DNA from: Burkholderia mayonis
GTDB lineage: Bacteria; Pseudomonadota; Gammaproteobacteria; Burkholderiales; Burkholderiaceae
Reading direction: 5' to 3'
Length of the DNA: 64,000 nucleotides
Assembly (NCBI RefSeq): GCF_001523745.2
Contig: NZ_CP013386.1
Coordinates: 2,046,001-2,110,000, forward strand
A model generated the notes under the pieces. It searched no databases, had not been told where the DNA came from, and saw nothing but the letters and a program-made list of their open reading frames with translations. The position numbers and the translations under genes were made by a program. How positions within the stretch are numbered: position 1 is the stretch's first letter; each line of letters begins with the position of its first letter. Shown here one piece after another: positions 12,055 to 22,163 of this stretch.

Positions 12055-12750
12055 ATGAACGACTCGTACAACTTCGGCCGCAGCGGCGCGATCAGCACGG
12101 CCGAGACTCGCAACCGCGTGCTGCGCAACACCTACTGGCTCCTCGCGCTGTCGATGGTGCCGACCGTACTCGGCGCGTGGGTCGGCGTCGCGACGGGTTT
12201 CTCGCTGTTCGCCGCGACGAGCCCGATGATGAGCCTCCTCGCGTTCTTCGCGATAGCGTTCGGCTTCATGTTCGCGATCGAGCGCACGAAGAACAGCTCG
12301 GCCGGCGTGTTCGTGCTGCTCGGCTTCACGTTCTTCATGGGCCTGATGCTGTCGCGCCTGCTGAGCTTCATTCTCGGCTTTTCGAATGGCCCGTCGCTCA
12401 TCATGCTCGCGTTCGGCGGCACCGGCGTGATCTTTGCCGCGATGGCGACGGTCGCGACCGTCAGCAAGCGCGATTTCTCGGGCCTCGGCAAGTGGCTCTT
12501 CGTCGGCGTGATCGTGCTCCTGCTCGCGATGGTCGCGAACATGTTTCTGCAGTTGCCGGCGCTGATGCTGACCGTGTCGGTGCTCGCGATCGTGATCTTC
12601 TCGGCGTACATGCTGTTCGACGTCCAGCGCGTCGTGAACGGCGGCGAAACCAACTACATCAGCGCGACGCTCGCGATCTACCTCGATCTGTACAACGTGT
12701 TCACAAACCTGCTCGCGCTGCTTGGCATCTTCGGCGGCAACCGAAACTGA
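12055..12750 (+). CDS. Bax inhibitor-1 / YccA family membrane protein
   Basis: 231 residues with seven predicted membrane helices, typical of the BI-1 (TMBIM) family: the segments WLLALSMVPTVLGAWVGVA, FAIAFGFMFAIE and AIYLDLYNVFTNLLALLGIFGG are characteristic, with the conserved C-terminal Asp-Tyr stretch. Bacterial members such as YccA modulate FtsH or act as pH-sensitive calcium leak channels. The start ATG 12055 has a TAGGAGA ribosome site at 12043-12049; an upstream in-frame start at 11941 lacks support. It is followed by a strong terminator. Confidence 0.93.
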   Translation: MNDSYNFGRSGAISTAETRNRVLRNTYWLLALSMVPTVLGAWVGVATGFSLFAATSPMMSLLAFFAIAFGFMFAIERTKNSSAGVFVLLGFTFFMGLMLSRLLSFILGFSNGPSLIMLAFGGTGVIFAAMATVATVSKRDFSGLGKWLFVGVIVLLLAMVANMFLQLPALMLTVSVLAIVIFSAYMLFDVQRVVNGGETNYISATLAIYLDLYNVFTNLLALLGIFGGNRN

Positions 12751-12779
12751 GCCTGAGCGACACCTCGGCGCACGTCACG

Positions 12780-12807
12780 AAAAACCGGCCCTCTGGCCGG
12801 TTTTTTT
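12780..12807. terminator. Bidirectional rho-independent terminator
   Basis: A perfect GGCC-rich stem (AAAAACCGGCC, loop CTCT, GGCCGGTTTTTTT) with A tract on the left and T tract on the right. It can terminate the BI-1 gene on the plus strand and rlmD on the minus strand. Confidence 0.9.
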
Positions 12808-12833
12808 GCGTGCGTGCCGCGCGGGCGCCGCCG

Positions 12834-14231
12834 TCACGCGCGCTCGAAGAGCGCGATCGATTCGACGTGCGACGTGTGCGGGAACATGTTGACGACGCCC
12901 GCGCCCTTCAGGCGGTAGCCCGCCTCGTGCACGAGGAGACCCGCGTCCCGCGCGAGCGTTGACGGATTGCACGACACGTAGGCGATCCGCGAAGGCAGCG
13001 GCCCGACGCCACTCTGCGCGATCTCCGCGAGCGCCTTCGACACCGCGAGCGCGCCTTCGCGCGGCGGATCGATCAGGAACTTGTCGAACGCGCCGAGTGC
13101 TCGCAGATCGTCGGCCGTGACCTCGAACAGGTTGCGGCATGCAAACGACGTATGGCCGCCGACGCCGTTTTCCCTCGCATTCTCGAGCGCGCGCGACGTC
13201 AGCGTTTCGCTGCCCTCGATCCCGACCACCTCGCGCGCGAGCCGCGCGAGCGGCAGCGTGAAGTTGCCGATCCCGCAGAACAGATCGAGCACTCGATCGT
13301 CGCGCGAGGGCGCGAGAAGGCGCAGCGCGCGGCCGACGAGCACGCGGTTGATCTGGTGATTGACCTGCGTGAAGTCGGTCGGCTTGAACGGCATCCGGAT
13401 TCCGTATTCGGGCAGCGTGTAGTCGAGCTGCACGTCGAGCGGATAGAACGGCGCGACCGTATCCGGCCCCTTCGGCTGCAGCCAGAACTGTACGCGGTGC
13501 GCGTCGGCGAATTCGCGCAACAGCGCCTCGTCGGCCGCGTTGATCGGCTCGAGCACGCGCAGCACGAGCGCCGTCACCTGCGAGCCGACCGCGAGCTCGA
13601 TCTGCGGCATGCGGTCGCGGATCGACAGTTGCTCGACGAGCCGACGCAGCGGCACGAGCATCGCCGATACGTGCGGCGGCAGCACTTCGCAGCTCGTCAT
13701 GTCGGCGACGTAGCTGCTCTTCTTCTCGTGGAAGCCGACAAGCACGCCGCCCTTCTTCGCGACGTGGCGCACGGTGAGGCGCGCCCGATACCTGTAGCCC
13801 CACGACGGACCGTGAATCGGCGCGAACATCGCCTCCGCGCGCAGCTTCGCGAGATGCCACAGATTGTCCTCGAGCACGCGCTGCTTGATCGCGACCTGCG
13901 CGCGCATGTCGAGATGCTGCATCGAGCAACCGCCGCAGGTTCCGAAAAACACGCATTTCGGCTGCGTGCGCATCACGCTCGGGCGCAGAATATCGACGAC
14001 CTGCGCCTGCTCGTAGGTCGGCTTCCGGCGGAAGCTCGAATACGTGACGCGCTCGCCGGGCAACGCGCCCTCGACGAAGATCACCTTGCCGGGCTTGCCG
14101 TTTTCGTCGACGACGCGGCCGACGCCGCGCGCTTCCATGTCGAGCGAATCGATATCGAGAACCGGGGCGCGATCGGGGGCGGCAGGCGCATTCGACGCGC
14201 GGCGCAAGGAGAGAGGGACGGCTTCTGACAC
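12834..14231 (-). CDS. rlmD: 23S rRNA (uracil-1939-C5)-methyltransferase RlmD
   Basis: TRAM domain at the N-terminus ([15 protein letters not shown]), a 4Fe-4S motif ([14 protein letters not shown]), a SAM-binding [14 protein letters not shown] and the catalytic cysteine in [12 protein letters not shown]. All are features of RlmD/RumA, which makes m5U1939 in 23S rRNA. GTG 14231 ([11 protein letters not shown]) is chosen as start because AGGAAAAGCTG precedes it; a longer upstream frame to 14432 overlaps the divergent nuclease gene. 465 residues. Confidence 0.93.
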   Translation of the reverse strand: MSEAVPLSLRRASNAPAAPDRAPVLDIDSLDMEARGVGRVVDENGKPGKVIFVEGALPGERVTYSSFRRKPTYEQAQVVDILRPSVMRTQPKCVFFGTCGGCSMQHLDMRAQVAIKQRVLEDNLWHLAKLRAEAMFAPIHGPSWGYRYRARLTVRHVAKKGGVLVGFHEKKSSYVADMTSCEVLPPHVSAMLVPLRRLVEQLSIRDRMPQIELAVGSQVTALVLRVLEPINAADEALLREFADAHRVQFWLQPKGPDTVAPFYPLDVQLDYTLPEYGIRMPFKPTDFTQVNHQINRVLVGRALRLLAPSRDDRVLDLFCGIGNFTLPLARLAREVVGIEGSETLTSRALENARENGVGGHTSFACRNLFEVTADDLRALGAFDKFLIDPPREGALAVSKALAEIAQSGVGPLPSRIAYVSCNPSTLARDAGLLVHEAGYRLKGAGVVNMFPHTSHVESIALFERA

Positions 14232-14307
14232 CAGCTTTTCCTGACGAACGATTGTGGGCAAAGACGAGATTGTAGACGAACGGCCGTCACACAATGGAGA
14301 TTCGACG

Positions 14308-15168
14308 ATGCGACTCATCAGTTGGAACATCCAATGGGGAAGGGACGCCGACGGCACGGTCGACCTTGCTCGCACGGTCGGCGCCGCCCGGCGGCTCGGC
14401 GACTTCGACGTGCTGTGCATGCAGGAAGTCACGCGCGGCTTTCGCGCGCTGCCGGGCGGTCCGTCCGACGATCAGTATGCGGAACTGGCCGCGCTATTGC
14501 CAGGCTACGCCGTGTTCGACGCGATCGGCGTCGATCTGCCGCCGCTCGAGCCGGGCGCGCCGCGCCGGCAATTCGGGAACGCGCTCGCGACACGGCTGCC
14601 CGTCGAGCGCGTGATGCGCCACGCGCTGCCGTGGCCCGCGAGCGCGGCCGCGCCATCGATGCCGCGCTGCGCGCTCGAAGTCACGCTGCGCGCGCCGCTC
14701 GGTGCGCTGCGCGTCGTCGTCACGCATCTCGAGTACTACTCGGCCGAGCAGCGGCTCGCACAGGTCGACGCGCTGCGACGCCTGCATCGCGAGGCAGCCG
14801 CGCATACGCGCGCGAGCGCGCCGCCGGAGACGCCGACCGGCCCGTTCGCACCGTCGGCGCGCGCGGCCGACGCGATCGTCTGCGGCGACTTCAACAGCGC
14901 GTACCGCAGCGACGCGTACCGGCGCTTTCTCGCGCCGCTTCCGGACGCGCCGCGCTTCGTCGACGCGTGGCTCGCGCGCCATCCGGGCGAGACGCCGCCG
15001 ATGACGGCGGGCGTCTATGACATCGAGCAATGGAAGGAAGGGCCGCTCACCTGCGATTTCGTGTTCGTCACCGATACGCTCGTCGGCCGTCTGTCGCGCT
15101 GCGAGATCGACGGCGCGATTCGCGCGTCCGACCACCAGCCGATCGTGCTCGAATTGAGCGACACGTAA
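14308..15168 (+). CDS. Endonuclease/exonuclease/phosphatase family protein
   Basis: 286 residues of the EEP (DNase I-like) metal-dependent phosphodiesterase fold. Visible landmarks are [13 protein letters not shown] (the N of the first motif), MQEVTRG (metal-binding Glu), a [10 protein letters not shown] motif and the terminal [10 protein letters not shown]. Substrates in the family range from DNA to phosphoinositides, so the actual substrate is unknown. It starts 76 bp from the divergent rlmD. Confidence 0.88.
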   Translation: MRLISWNIQWGRDADGTVDLARTVGAARRLGDFDVLCMQEVTRGFRALPGGPSDDQYAELAALLPGYAVFDAIGVDLPPLEPGAPRRQFGNALATRLPVERVMRHALPWPASAAAPSMPRCALEVTLRAPLGALRVVVTHLEYYSAEQRLAQVDALRRLHREAAAHTRASAPPETPTGPFAPSARAADAIVCGDFNSAYRSDAYRRFLAPLPDAPRFVDAWLARHPGETPPMTAGVYDIEQWKEGPLTCDFVFVTDTLVGRLSRCEIDGAIRASDHQPIVLELSDT

Positions 15169-15225
15169 GCATCGAAGCGCCGGTCGGTCAGGCGGATGGA
15201 GGCGAACGGGAAGGGCGACGTCCGG

Positions 15226-16002
15226 TCACGCGTCGAACGCGGCGAGGTATTCGGCCCAGTGCGGCGCAGGCTCCTGCACGAGTGAGTTCTTCACGAGCGC
15301 GATTTCTTCGGCGTACTCGGCGGGCGACAGGCCGCCGCGCATCTGCTGGAACCGGCAATACAGCAAGTACGTGTTCACGACGTCGGTCTCGCAGTAGTTG
15401 CGGATCTCTTCGATCCGCCCTTCCTGGAACGCCGCCCATACCTGGCTGCCATTCATCCCGAGCTTGCCCGGAAAGCCGCACAGCTTCGCGAGCGCGTCGA
15501 GCGGCGCGCTCGCGCGCGGCTGATAGAGCGCGAGCAGATCCATCAGGTCGAGGTGCCGCGTGTGATAGCGCGACAGGTAGTTGTTCCACTTGAACTCGCG
15601 ATCATCCTCGCCCATGTCCCAGTAGCGCGGCGCCGCGACGCCGTGCACGAGTCCGCGGTAATGCAGCACCGGGAGATCGAAGCCGCCGCCGTTCCACGAC
15701 ACGAGCTGCGGCGTGTATTTCTCGATCACGCGGTAGAACGACTGGATCAGTGTCGCTTCCGGGTCGCCCGGCGCACCGAGCGAGCGCACGCGAAAGCCGG
15801 TGTTGTCGCGAAACACGCACGAGATCGCCGCGACCCGTTGCAGATGAAGCGGCAGGAAATCGCTGCCCGTCTTCTCGCGGCGCGCGGCGAACGCGCGCTC
15901 GGCCACATCGGCGTCGGCGAGGTCGGCGGGGAGATCTTCAAGACGGCGAATGCCGTCGACATCGGGAATCGTCTCGATGTCAAAAACCAGAATCGGTGTC
16001 AT
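15226..16002 (-). CDS. Predicted 3'-5' exonuclease related to PolB exonuclease domain
   Basis: 258 residues with a DEDDy-type exonuclease core: Exo I VFDIETIPD, an Exo II-like SWNGGGFDLPVLHYRG and Exo III YCETDVVNTYLLYCRFQ (Tyr and Asp). This corresponds to the stand-alone PolB-like exonuclease family (PF10108). It begins 7 bp after the rpoS stop on the same strand, so co-transcription with rpoS is likely, though its role is not known. Confidence 0.88.
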   Translation of the reverse strand: MTPILVFDIETIPDVDGIRRLEDLPADLADADVAERAFAARREKTGSDFLPLHLQRVAAISCVFRDNTGFRVRSLGAPGDPEATLIQSFYRVIEKYTPQLVSWNGGGFDLPVLHYRGLVHGVAAPRYWDMGEDDREFKWNNYLSRYHTRHLDLMDLLALYQPRASAPLDALAKLCGFPGKLGMNGSQVWAAFQEGRIEEIRNYCETDVVNTYLLYCRFQQMRGGLSPAEYAEEIALVKNSLVQEPAPHWAEYLAAFDA

Positions 16003-16009
16003 TGATCAG

Positions 16010-17098
16010 TTACAGAACGGCGTCCTTGCGTACGCCGTTGGATGCGAAAAACCGCTTGAGCCGCACGAGCGCTTCCTGCTGGATCTGGCGGACCCGCTCG
16101 CGGGTCAGCCCCATCTCGTCGGCAAGCTCCTCGAGCGTCGCGGGTTCGATGTGATTGAGGCCGAAGCGCCGCTCGATCACGTGGCGGTGCTTGTCGGACA
16201 GGCGCGACAGCCACGCGCGCGTCAGCGTCTCCAGCTCGCGATGCTGAACCTCCGCGTCGGGCGACTGGCTCTGATCGTCGGGCAGCAGATCGAGCAGGCT
16301 GCTCGCCGGATCGAGATCGAGCGGCGCGTCGAGCGACGCGGTGTGCTCGTTCAGCGCGAGGATGTCCGTGACCTCCTCGGCCGTCTTGCCAGTCAGATAC
16401 GCGATGTCGTCGATGCTCGCCTCGCGGCGTTCGGCCGCCTCGCCCGTCGACATCGAGTTCTTCTCCAGATGGCGCTTCGCGCGCAGCACCTGGTTCAGCT
16501 CGCGGATCACGTGCACCGGCAGCCGCACCGTGCGCGCCTGATTCATGATCGCGCGCTCGATGCTCTGGCGGATCCACCAGGTCGCGTACGTCGAGAAGCG
16601 GAAGCCGCGCGTGGGATCGAATTTCTCGATCGCATGCATGAGCCCGAGGTTGCCCTCTTCGATCAGATCAAGCAGAGGCACGCCGCGATTCAGATAGCCT
16701 TTCGCGATGCTGACGACGAGCCGCAGGTTCCGCTCGATCATCACTTGCCGCGCGTCGAACTCGCCCGCCTTCGCGAGCCGCGAATAGCGTTGTTCCTCCT
16801 CGACCGTCAGGAGCGGCTTCACGCTGATGCGGTTCAGGTAGTGCTGGATCGTGTCGGCAGTGAGCTCCGCCTGCAGAAGCGCCCGGAAGTCGTCGAGATC
16901 GGGCGCCGCGTCGGCTGTGCCGCCGCGCTCTTCGCCCGAGTCGTCCGAATCGGCTTCGCGCGACTCGTAGTCGCGTTCGTTGTCGGCGACGTCTTCGTCC
17001 TCGTCCGTCGAAGCACCAGCACGCTCCACCGATGCTTGCGTGGCTCGACTGATTTTCTCAGACTCGGCTTGCGGCTCGTGGCGCTTCGATTTCGGCAT
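16010..17098 (-). CDS. rpoS: RNA polymerase sigma factor RpoS
   Basis: Stationary-phase/general-stress sigma factor of the sigma-70 family. A 100-residue acidic N-terminus (ADNERDYESREADSDDSGEE) precedes region 1.2, region 2 (GNLGLMHAIEKFDPTRGFRF, then STYATWWIRQSIERAI), region 3 and region 4 with ATLEELADEMGLTRERVRQI. 362 residues. It lies 11 bp after nlpD, the same order as in most proteobacteria, where the rpoS promoter usually sits inside nlpD. Confidence 0.96.
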   Translation of the reverse strand: MPKSKRHEPQAESEKISRATQASVERAGASTDEDEDVADNERDYESREADSDDSGEERGGTADAAPDLDDFRALLQAELTADTIQHYLNRISVKPLLTVEEEQRYSRLAKAGEFDARQVMIERNLRLVVSIAKGYLNRGVPLLDLIEEGNLGLMHAIEKFDPTRGFRFSTYATWWIRQSIERAIMNQARTVRLPVHVIRELNQVLRAKRHLEKNSMSTGEAAERREASIDDIAYLTGKTAEEVTDILALNEHTASLDAPLDLDPASSLLDLLPDDQSQSPDAEVQHRELETLTRAWLSRLSDKHRHVIERRFGLNHIEPATLEELADEMGLTRERVRQIQQEALVRLKRFFASNGVRKDAVL

Positions 17099-17109
17099 GG
17101 TCGTCTCGT

Positions 17110-17994
17110 TTATTGAGGCGGCAAATACTTCAGCGGATCGACAGGTTTACCCTGCCGGCGAACCTCGAAATGCAGCATCACGCGGTCGGAATCGTTGCTA
17201 CCCATCTCGGCGATCTTCTGGCCTTTCGTCACCGCGTCCCCCTCTTTTACCATCAAAGCGCGATTGTGTGCATATGCCGTGAGATAAGTTGCGTCGTGCT
17301 TGATGATAATGAGGTTGCCGTAGCCGCGCAGCCCGTTCCCCGCATAGACCACACGGCCGTCCGCGGCGGCCTTCACGGCCTCGCCGGCCGAACCGCCGAT
17401 GTCGATTCCCTTGTTCTTCGAATCGTCGAACGTGTTCAACAGCGCGCCGCGCACCGGCCACGCGAACGACACGTTGCTGCTCGCGGCAGGTGCGCTCGTG
17501 TCGCTCGGCGCAGGCGCGGCAGGCGCGGAGCTCGCGCTGGAACCGGAGCCATAGATCGGGGGCACCGCGGCCGGGCCGCTGGAGAGCGGCGGCGTCGCCG
17601 CGCCGCCCGCGATCGGTGCGGCCGTCGTCGCGCCGCCTGCCGGCGGCGCGACGCGCAGCAACTGATCGACTTCGATCTGGTTCGGGTTCGTGAGGTTGTT
17701 CCACGCGGCGATGTCGCGATAATTCTGACCGTTCTCGAGCGCGATCCGATAAAGCGTGTCGCCTGGTTTCACCCGGTAAAAGCCCGGTGGCGGCGGCGGC
17801 AGCGGCGCGGCCGGCTGCGCCGCTGCCGTCGTGCCGAGCGAACCGGAACGGTCGACGACGGGCGCCTGGTCGAGCCGCGTCGCGCACGCGCCGAGCAGCG
17901 TGAAAGCCGCCACGCAAATCGCGCGCTGAGCGAGCGAGAGCGGAACCTTCGAACGATTGTTTTGCATCGCGCGCAGCATACTCATCGGTATCAA
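17110..17994 (-). CDS. nlpD: NlpD-like LysM/M23 lipoprotein (murein hydrolase activator)
   Basis: A type II signal peptide ends in lipobox LLGAC; a LysM domain ([20 protein letters not shown], about residues 70-115) and a C-terminal M23 domain follow, with a Pro/Ala/Ser linker. NlpD activates the amidase AmiC at the septum; its own peptidase domain is usually catalytically dead, and here the zinc His pattern is also not intact as far as I can judge. The start is ambiguous: TTG 17994 overlaps the pcm stop as TTGA with GGAG four bases upstream, while ATG 17985 gives a shorter signal. Confidence 0.9.
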   Translation of the reverse strand: MIPMSMLRAMQNNRSKVPLSLAQRAICVAAFTLLGACATRLDQAPVVDRSGSLGTTAAAQPAAPLPPPPPGFYRVKPGDTLYRIALENGQNYRDIAAWNNLTNPNQIEVDQLLRVAPPAGGATTAAPIAGGAATPPLSSGPAAVPPIYGSGSSASSAPAAPAPSDTSAPAASSNVSFAWPVRGALLNTFDDSKNKGIDIGGSAGEAVKAAADGRVVYAGNGLRGYGNLIIIKHDATYLTAYAHNRALMVKEGDAVTKGQKIAEMGSNDSDRVMLHFEVRRQGKPVDPLKYLPPQ

Positions 17995-18989
17995 ATCACT
18001 CCGGATTTTAAAGGGACAAAGAAAACGCGATCAAGCCGCGACTCGCGCCACTGCGCGGGTGCGACGCGCTCCACGAGCGTCAGCACCTGCTCGCCCGCCT
18101 GCTCGCCGACAGGCGCGACGAGCCTACCGCCGATCGCCAATTGTTCCAGCAGCGCCCGCGGTACGTCGAGCCCCGCCGCCGCGATCACGATCGCGTCGAA
18201 CGGCGCGGCAGCGGGCAGGCCCACGCGTCCGTCGCCATAATGCAGGCGGATGTTCGGCACGCGCAGCGGCCGCAAATTCAGTTTCGCGCGCTCGTAGAGC
18301 GGCTTCACGCGTTCGATCGAATACACGTCGCGCGCGACGCGGCTCAGCACCGCGGCCTGATAGCCGCAGCCCGTGCCGATTTCGAGCACGCGCTCGAGCG
18401 TGCGGCCCGCCGCGGCAAGCTCGATCATTCGCGCGACGACCGACGGCTTCGAGATCGTCTGCTGATGGCCGATCGGCAGCGCCGCATCTTCATACGCCTG
18501 GGCCGCGAGCCCCGGATCGACGAACATGTGGCGCGGCACGGCCGCCATCGCGGCGAGCACACGCGGATCGGTCACGCCGTTCGCCTGCAGCCGTTCGACC
18601 ATGCGCTCGCGCACCCGTTCCGAAGTGAGCGCGAGCGCGCCCGTCAGCGCGACGTTCGGCGCGGCGCTCTTGTCGCCGCTCTTCGCAGATGCGGGCGGCG
18701 CGCCCTTCGCGCCGCCGGGCGCACCCGACGCATGCTTCTTCGCGTGCGTAGCCTTCGCCTTCGGAACGGACGCGCCAGCGGCCCCCGTCGCACCGGCCGC
18801 GCGATACGTGCGCCGATCGGGCGCGAGCGCGGATGCCGCGGCGGGCGCCGCAGCCGCCGCGGCGGTGAGGCGCTGGCGGGCGGCGTCGCCCGTCGCCTGG
18901 CGCTCGGCCGCGCGCCCTTCGGGCTTGCGCGGCTCGCGCTTCAGGTCCTCGAGCGCGAGCGGAAACCGCTTCGCGCGCTCGCCGCTCAT
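17991..18989 (-). CDS. pcm: Protein-L-isoaspartate O-methyltransferase
   Basis: Repairs isoaspartyl residues in aged proteins. The catalytic domain (about the last 210 residues) has the SAM site [18 protein letters not shown] and the family sequence [20 protein letters not shown]. The first 115 or so residues are a low-complexity Arg/Ala/Lys-rich extension absent from the short enterobacterial enzyme. It overlaps surE by four bases (ATGA) upstream and nlpD downstream, so surE-pcm-nlpD are likely translationally coupled. Confidence 0.93.
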   Translation of the reverse strand: MSGERAKRFPLALEDLKREPRKPEGRAAERQATGDAARQRLTAAAAAAPAAASALAPDRRTYRAAGATGAAGASVPKAKATHAKKHASGAPGGAKGAPPASAKSGDKSAAPNVALTGALALTSERVRERMVERLQANGVTDPRVLAAMAAVPRHMFVDPGLAAQAYEDAALPIGHQQTISKPSVVARMIELAAAGRTLERVLEIGTGCGYQAAVLSRVARDVYSIERVKPLYERAKLNLRPLRVPNIRLHYGDGRVGLPAAAPFDAIVIAAAGLDVPRALLEQLAIGGRLVAPVGEQAGEQVLTLVERVAPAQWRESRLDRVFFVPLKSGVI

Positions 18990-19747
18990 GAAGCGCCGCT
19001 CCCAGCCCGCGCCCAATCGCGCGTGGCTGCCAGCATCTGCGTGTGCGTGAGATCGAGCTGCAGCGGCGTGATCGACACGTAGCCCGCCTCGGTCGCGTGG
19101 AAATCGGTGCCTTCGCTCGCGTCGAGCGCCTCGCCCGACGCCCCGATCCAGTAGATCGGCTCGCCGCGCGGATTGGTTTGGCGAATCACCGGCTGCGACG
19201 GATGGCGCTTGCCAAGCCGCGTCACGCACCAGCCCTTCAGCTCGTCGTAAGGCAGGTTCGGAATGTTGACGTTCAGGAGCGGCTGACCGGGCAGCGGATT
19301 GTCGAGATAGTGGCGAACGACCTCGGCCGCGACGCGCGCCGCATCCGCGAGATGCGCCCAGTCCTTGTGAACGAGCGAGAACGCGATCGCCGGCATGCCG
19401 AACATGATGCCTTCGGTGGCGGCGGCGACCGTGCCGGAATACAGCGTGTCGTCGCCCATGTTCTGGCCGTTGTTGATCCCCGACACAACGAGGTCCGGCT
19501 TCGCGTCGAGCATGTCCGTCAGCGCGATGTGCACCGAATCGGTCGGCGTGCCGTTCACGTAGTAGAAACCCGTGGTCGCCGAGCGCGACACCGAGAGCGG
19601 ACGCGACAGCGTCAGCGAGTTCGACGCGCCGCTGCAATTCTGCTCGGGCGCCATCACCATGACCTCGGCGATCGGGCGCAGCGCTTCGTACAGCGCGGCG
19701 ATGCCGGGCGCGAGGTATCCGTCGTCGTTGCTGAGTAGTATTCGCAT
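18986..19747 (-). CDS. surE: 5'/3'-nucleotidase SurE
   Basis: Metal-dependent nucleotidase/exopolyphosphatase of the stationary-phase block. The N-terminus [16 protein letters not shown] carries the metal-binding Asp-Asp; [20 protein letters not shown] and the C-terminal [21 protein letters not shown] are diagnostic. 253 residues from ATG 19747. A longer frame to 21529 is only an open frame through the antisense of neighbouring genes. Confidence 0.96.
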   Translation of the reverse strand: MRILLSNDDGYLAPGIAALYEALRPIAEVMVMAPEQNCSGASNSLTLSRPLSVSRSATTGFYYVNGTPTDSVHIALTDMLDAKPDLVVSGINNGQNMGDDTLYSGTVAAATEGIMFGMPAIAFSLVHKDWAHLADAARVAAEVVRHYLDNPLPGQPLLNVNIPNLPYDELKGWCVTRLGKRHPSQPVIRQTNPRGEPIYWIGASGEALDASEGTDFHATEAGYVSITPLQLDLTHTQMLAATRDWARAGSGAS

Positions 19748-19839
19748 CCGGCGATTGTAACCGAGGAAAGATTGCGCGAGAGCGACAGCCGGGGCCGCCT
19801 CGCGCGCAGCGGGCAGCGGTGCGCGCGCGGCCTCAACGC

Positions 19840-21045
19840 TCAGATCGCGCGCTTCTCGCGCAGCGCGGCGATCGCCTGCGCGTCGTAGCCGAGCGCGCCG
19901 AGCACCTCGTCCGTATGCTCGCCGAGCTCGGGGCCGAGCCAGCGCGTTTCGCCCGGCGTATCGGACAGCTTCGGCGTCACGTTCGGCAGCGGGATCTCCG
20001 CGCCGCCCGCGAGTTTGAAACGCTGGATCATCTGGCGCGCGACGAATTGCGGATCGGTGAACATGTCGGCGACGCTGTAGATCCGCGACGCCGGCACGTC
20101 GGCCGCGTTCAGCACCGCGAGCGCGTCGTCGATCGTGCACTCGGCGAGCCATGCGCCGATCGCCGCGTCGATCTCCTGCGTGCGCGGCACGCGGCCGTCG
20201 TTGTGCGCGAGCGCCGGATCGGCCGCGAGGTCGTCGCGGCCGATCGCCTTCATCAGGCGCTTGAAGATCGGATCGCTGTTGCCGCCGATCACGATGCTGC
20301 CATCGCGGCACGGATACGTGTTCGACGGCACGATGCCCGGCAGCGACGCGCCCGTGCGCTCGCGCACGAGCCCGTAGACGCCGTATTCGGGCACGACGCT
20401 CTCCATCATGTTGAAGACGGCCTCGTACAGCGCGACGTCGACGACCTGCCCCGCGCCGCCGTTCGCGTTGCGATGATGCAGCGCCATCAGCGCGCCGATC
20501 ACGCCGTGCAGCGCCGCGATCGAATCGCCGATCGAGATGCCGATGCGCGGCGGCGGCAGTTCCGGGTAGCCCGTGATGTGTCGCAGCCCGCCCATCGATT
20601 CGGCGATCGCGCCGAAGCCGGGACGGTCGCGGTACGGGCCCGTCTGCCCGTAGCCGGACAGGCGCACCATCACGAGGCCCGGATTTTCCGCGGACAGCAC
20701 GTCGTAGCCGAGCCCGAGCTTTTCGAGGAGACCCGGGCGAAAGTTCTCGACGACGATGTCGGCTTCGCGCGCGAGGCGGCGCACGATCTCCTTGCCCTCG
20801 TCGGACTTCAGGTTGATCGTCACCGATTTCTTGTTGCGCGCCTGCACCGACCACCACAGCGACGTGCCGCCCGCCTCCGGATACAGCTTGCGCCACTTGC
20901 GCAGCGGGTCGCCGCCATCCGGATCTTCGATCTTGATGACTTCCGCGCCGAACTCGGCGAAGAGGCGCGCGGCGAACGGGCCCGCGATCAGCGTGCCGAG
21001 TTCGAGCACCTTGACGCCCGCGAGCGGGCCGTGGGTTGCGCTCAT
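19840..21045 (-). CDS. Family III CoA-transferase (CaiB/BaiF)
   Basis: 401 residues. The N-terminus [40 protein letters not shown] is the signature of CaiB/BaiF transferases, whose catalytic Asp lies in the later [18 protein letters not shown] region. These enzymes move CoA between acyl-CoA and a free acid such as formate, carnitine or succinate. No partner acyl-CoA gene is adjacent, so the substrate cannot be given. It stands alone between recR and surE on the same strand. Confidence 0.9.
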   Translation of the reverse strand: MSATHGPLAGVKVLELGTLIAGPFAARLFAEFGAEVIKIEDPDGGDPLRKWRKLYPEAGGTSLWWSVQARNKKSVTINLKSDEGKEIVRRLAREADIVVENFRPGLLEKLGLGYDVLSAENPGLVMVRLSGYGQTGPYRDRPGFGAIAESMGGLRHITGYPELPPPRIGISIGDSIAALHGVIGALMALHHRNANGGAGQVVDVALYEAVFNMMESVVPEYGVYGLVRERTGASLPGIVPSNTYPCRDGSIVIGGNSDPIFKRLMKAIGRDDLAADPALAHNDGRVPRTQEIDAAIGAWLAECTIDDALAVLNAADVPASRIYSVADMFTDPQFVARQMIQRFKLAGGAEIPLPNVTPKLSDTPGETRWLGPELGEHTDEVLGALGYDAQAIAALREKRAI

Positions 21046-21108
21046 GTCGCTTCCTTGGATCGTTGAACGAAGCGCGGCGTTCGGCCGCGCGGTGCCGGCG
21101 TGCGCCGC

Positions 21109-21711
21109 CTAGATGGTGCGCCTGTCGAGCATCGCACGGGCGATCGTGCCGGCGTCGACGTATTCGAGCTCGCCGCCCACCGGCACGCCGCGCGCGAGCC
21201 GCGTGACGGCTAGGCCGCGCGCCTTCAACGTCTGGCCGAGGTAGTGCGCGGTCGCCTCGCCTTCGTTCGTGAAGTTCGTCGCGAGCACGACTTCCTTCAC
21301 GACGCCGTCCGATGCGCGGCGCACGAGCCGGTCGAAATGGATCTCCTTCGGACCGATGCCGTCGAGCGGACTCAGGCGGCCCATCAGCACGAAGTACAGC
21401 CCGCGGTAAGTCATCGTCTGCTCGAGCATGATCTGATCGGCCGGCGTCTCGACGACGCACAGCAGCGTCGGATCGCGCTCCGGATCGCTGCAGACCTCGC
21501 AGATCTGCGCCTCCGTGAACGTGTTGCACTTCTCGCAGTGACGCAGATGCTCGGTCGCGAACAGGAGCGACCGTCCGAGCCGCTCCGCGCCCTCCCGATC
21601 GTGCTGCATCAGGTGGTACGCGATGCGCTGCGCGGACTTCGGTCCGACGCCCGGCAGCGCGCGCAGCGCTTCGACGAGCCCGGACAGCGCGGAAGGCGGC
21701 TTGATGCTCAT
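21109..21711 (-). CDS. recR: Recombination mediator RecR
   Basis: Ring-forming partner of RecO/RecF in gap repair. HhH motif ([19 protein letters not shown]), a four-Cys zinc finger ([16 protein letters not shown]) and a Toprim domain ([17 protein letters not shown]) are present. ATG 21711 gives [16 protein letters not shown], 200 residues; a TTG two codons upstream is less likely. dnaX-ybaB-recR is a standard order, and here recR is the last. Confidence 0.96.
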   Translation of the reverse strand: MSIKPPSALSGLVEALRALPGVGPKSAQRIAYHLMQHDREGAERLGRSLLFATEHLRHCEKCNTFTEAQICEVCSDPERDPTLLCVVETPADQIMLEQTMTYRGLYFVLMGRLSPLDGIGPKEIHFDRLVRRASDGVVKEVVLATNFTNEGEATAHYLGQTLKARGLAVTRLARGVPVGGELEYVDAGTIARAMLDRRTI

Positions 21712-21742
21712 GCGCAAACGGCGTCGACCGTACGGTTCATCG

Positions 21743-22069
21743 TCAGAACGGCAGCTTGAAGCCGGGCGGCAGCGGCAGGCCCGCCGTCATGCCGCTCATC
21801 TTCTCCTGCGACGTCGCCTCGGCCTTGCGCACCGCATCGTTGAACGCGGCGGCAACGAGGTCCTCGAGCATGTCCTTGTCGTCGGCAAGCAGGCTCGGAT
21901 CGATCGACACACGGCGCACTTCGTTGCGGCAGGTCATCGTCACCTTGACGAGCCCCGCGCCCGACTGGCCCTCCACTTCGACGAGGGCCAGTTGCTCCTG
22001 CATCTTCTTCATGTTTTCCTGCATCTGCTGGGCCTGCTTCATCAGCCCCGCGAGTTGGCCTTTCATCAT
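21743..22069 (-). CDS. YbaB/EbfC nucleoid-associated protein
   Basis: 108 residues of the YbaB/EbfC family: [22 protein letters not shown] is the characteristic N-terminal helix, followed by the small beta-sheet with [17 protein letters not shown]. Members form dimers that bind DNA. It lies between dnaX and recR, the usual location. Confidence 0.95.
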   Translation of the reverse strand: MMKGQLAGLMKQAQQMQENMKKMQEQLALVEVEGQSGAGLVKVTMTCRNEVRRVSIDPSLLADDKDMLEDLVAAAFNDAVRKAEATSQEKMSGMTAGLPLPPGFKLPF

Positions 22070-22163
22070 GGACTTGCTCCTTCGTAATCGATTGCGAACG
22101 GGCGCGATCTTAGCGCCGGTTCATGAATATGGGAATCGGACGCGGGGAGGCGTCCGATTCGCG

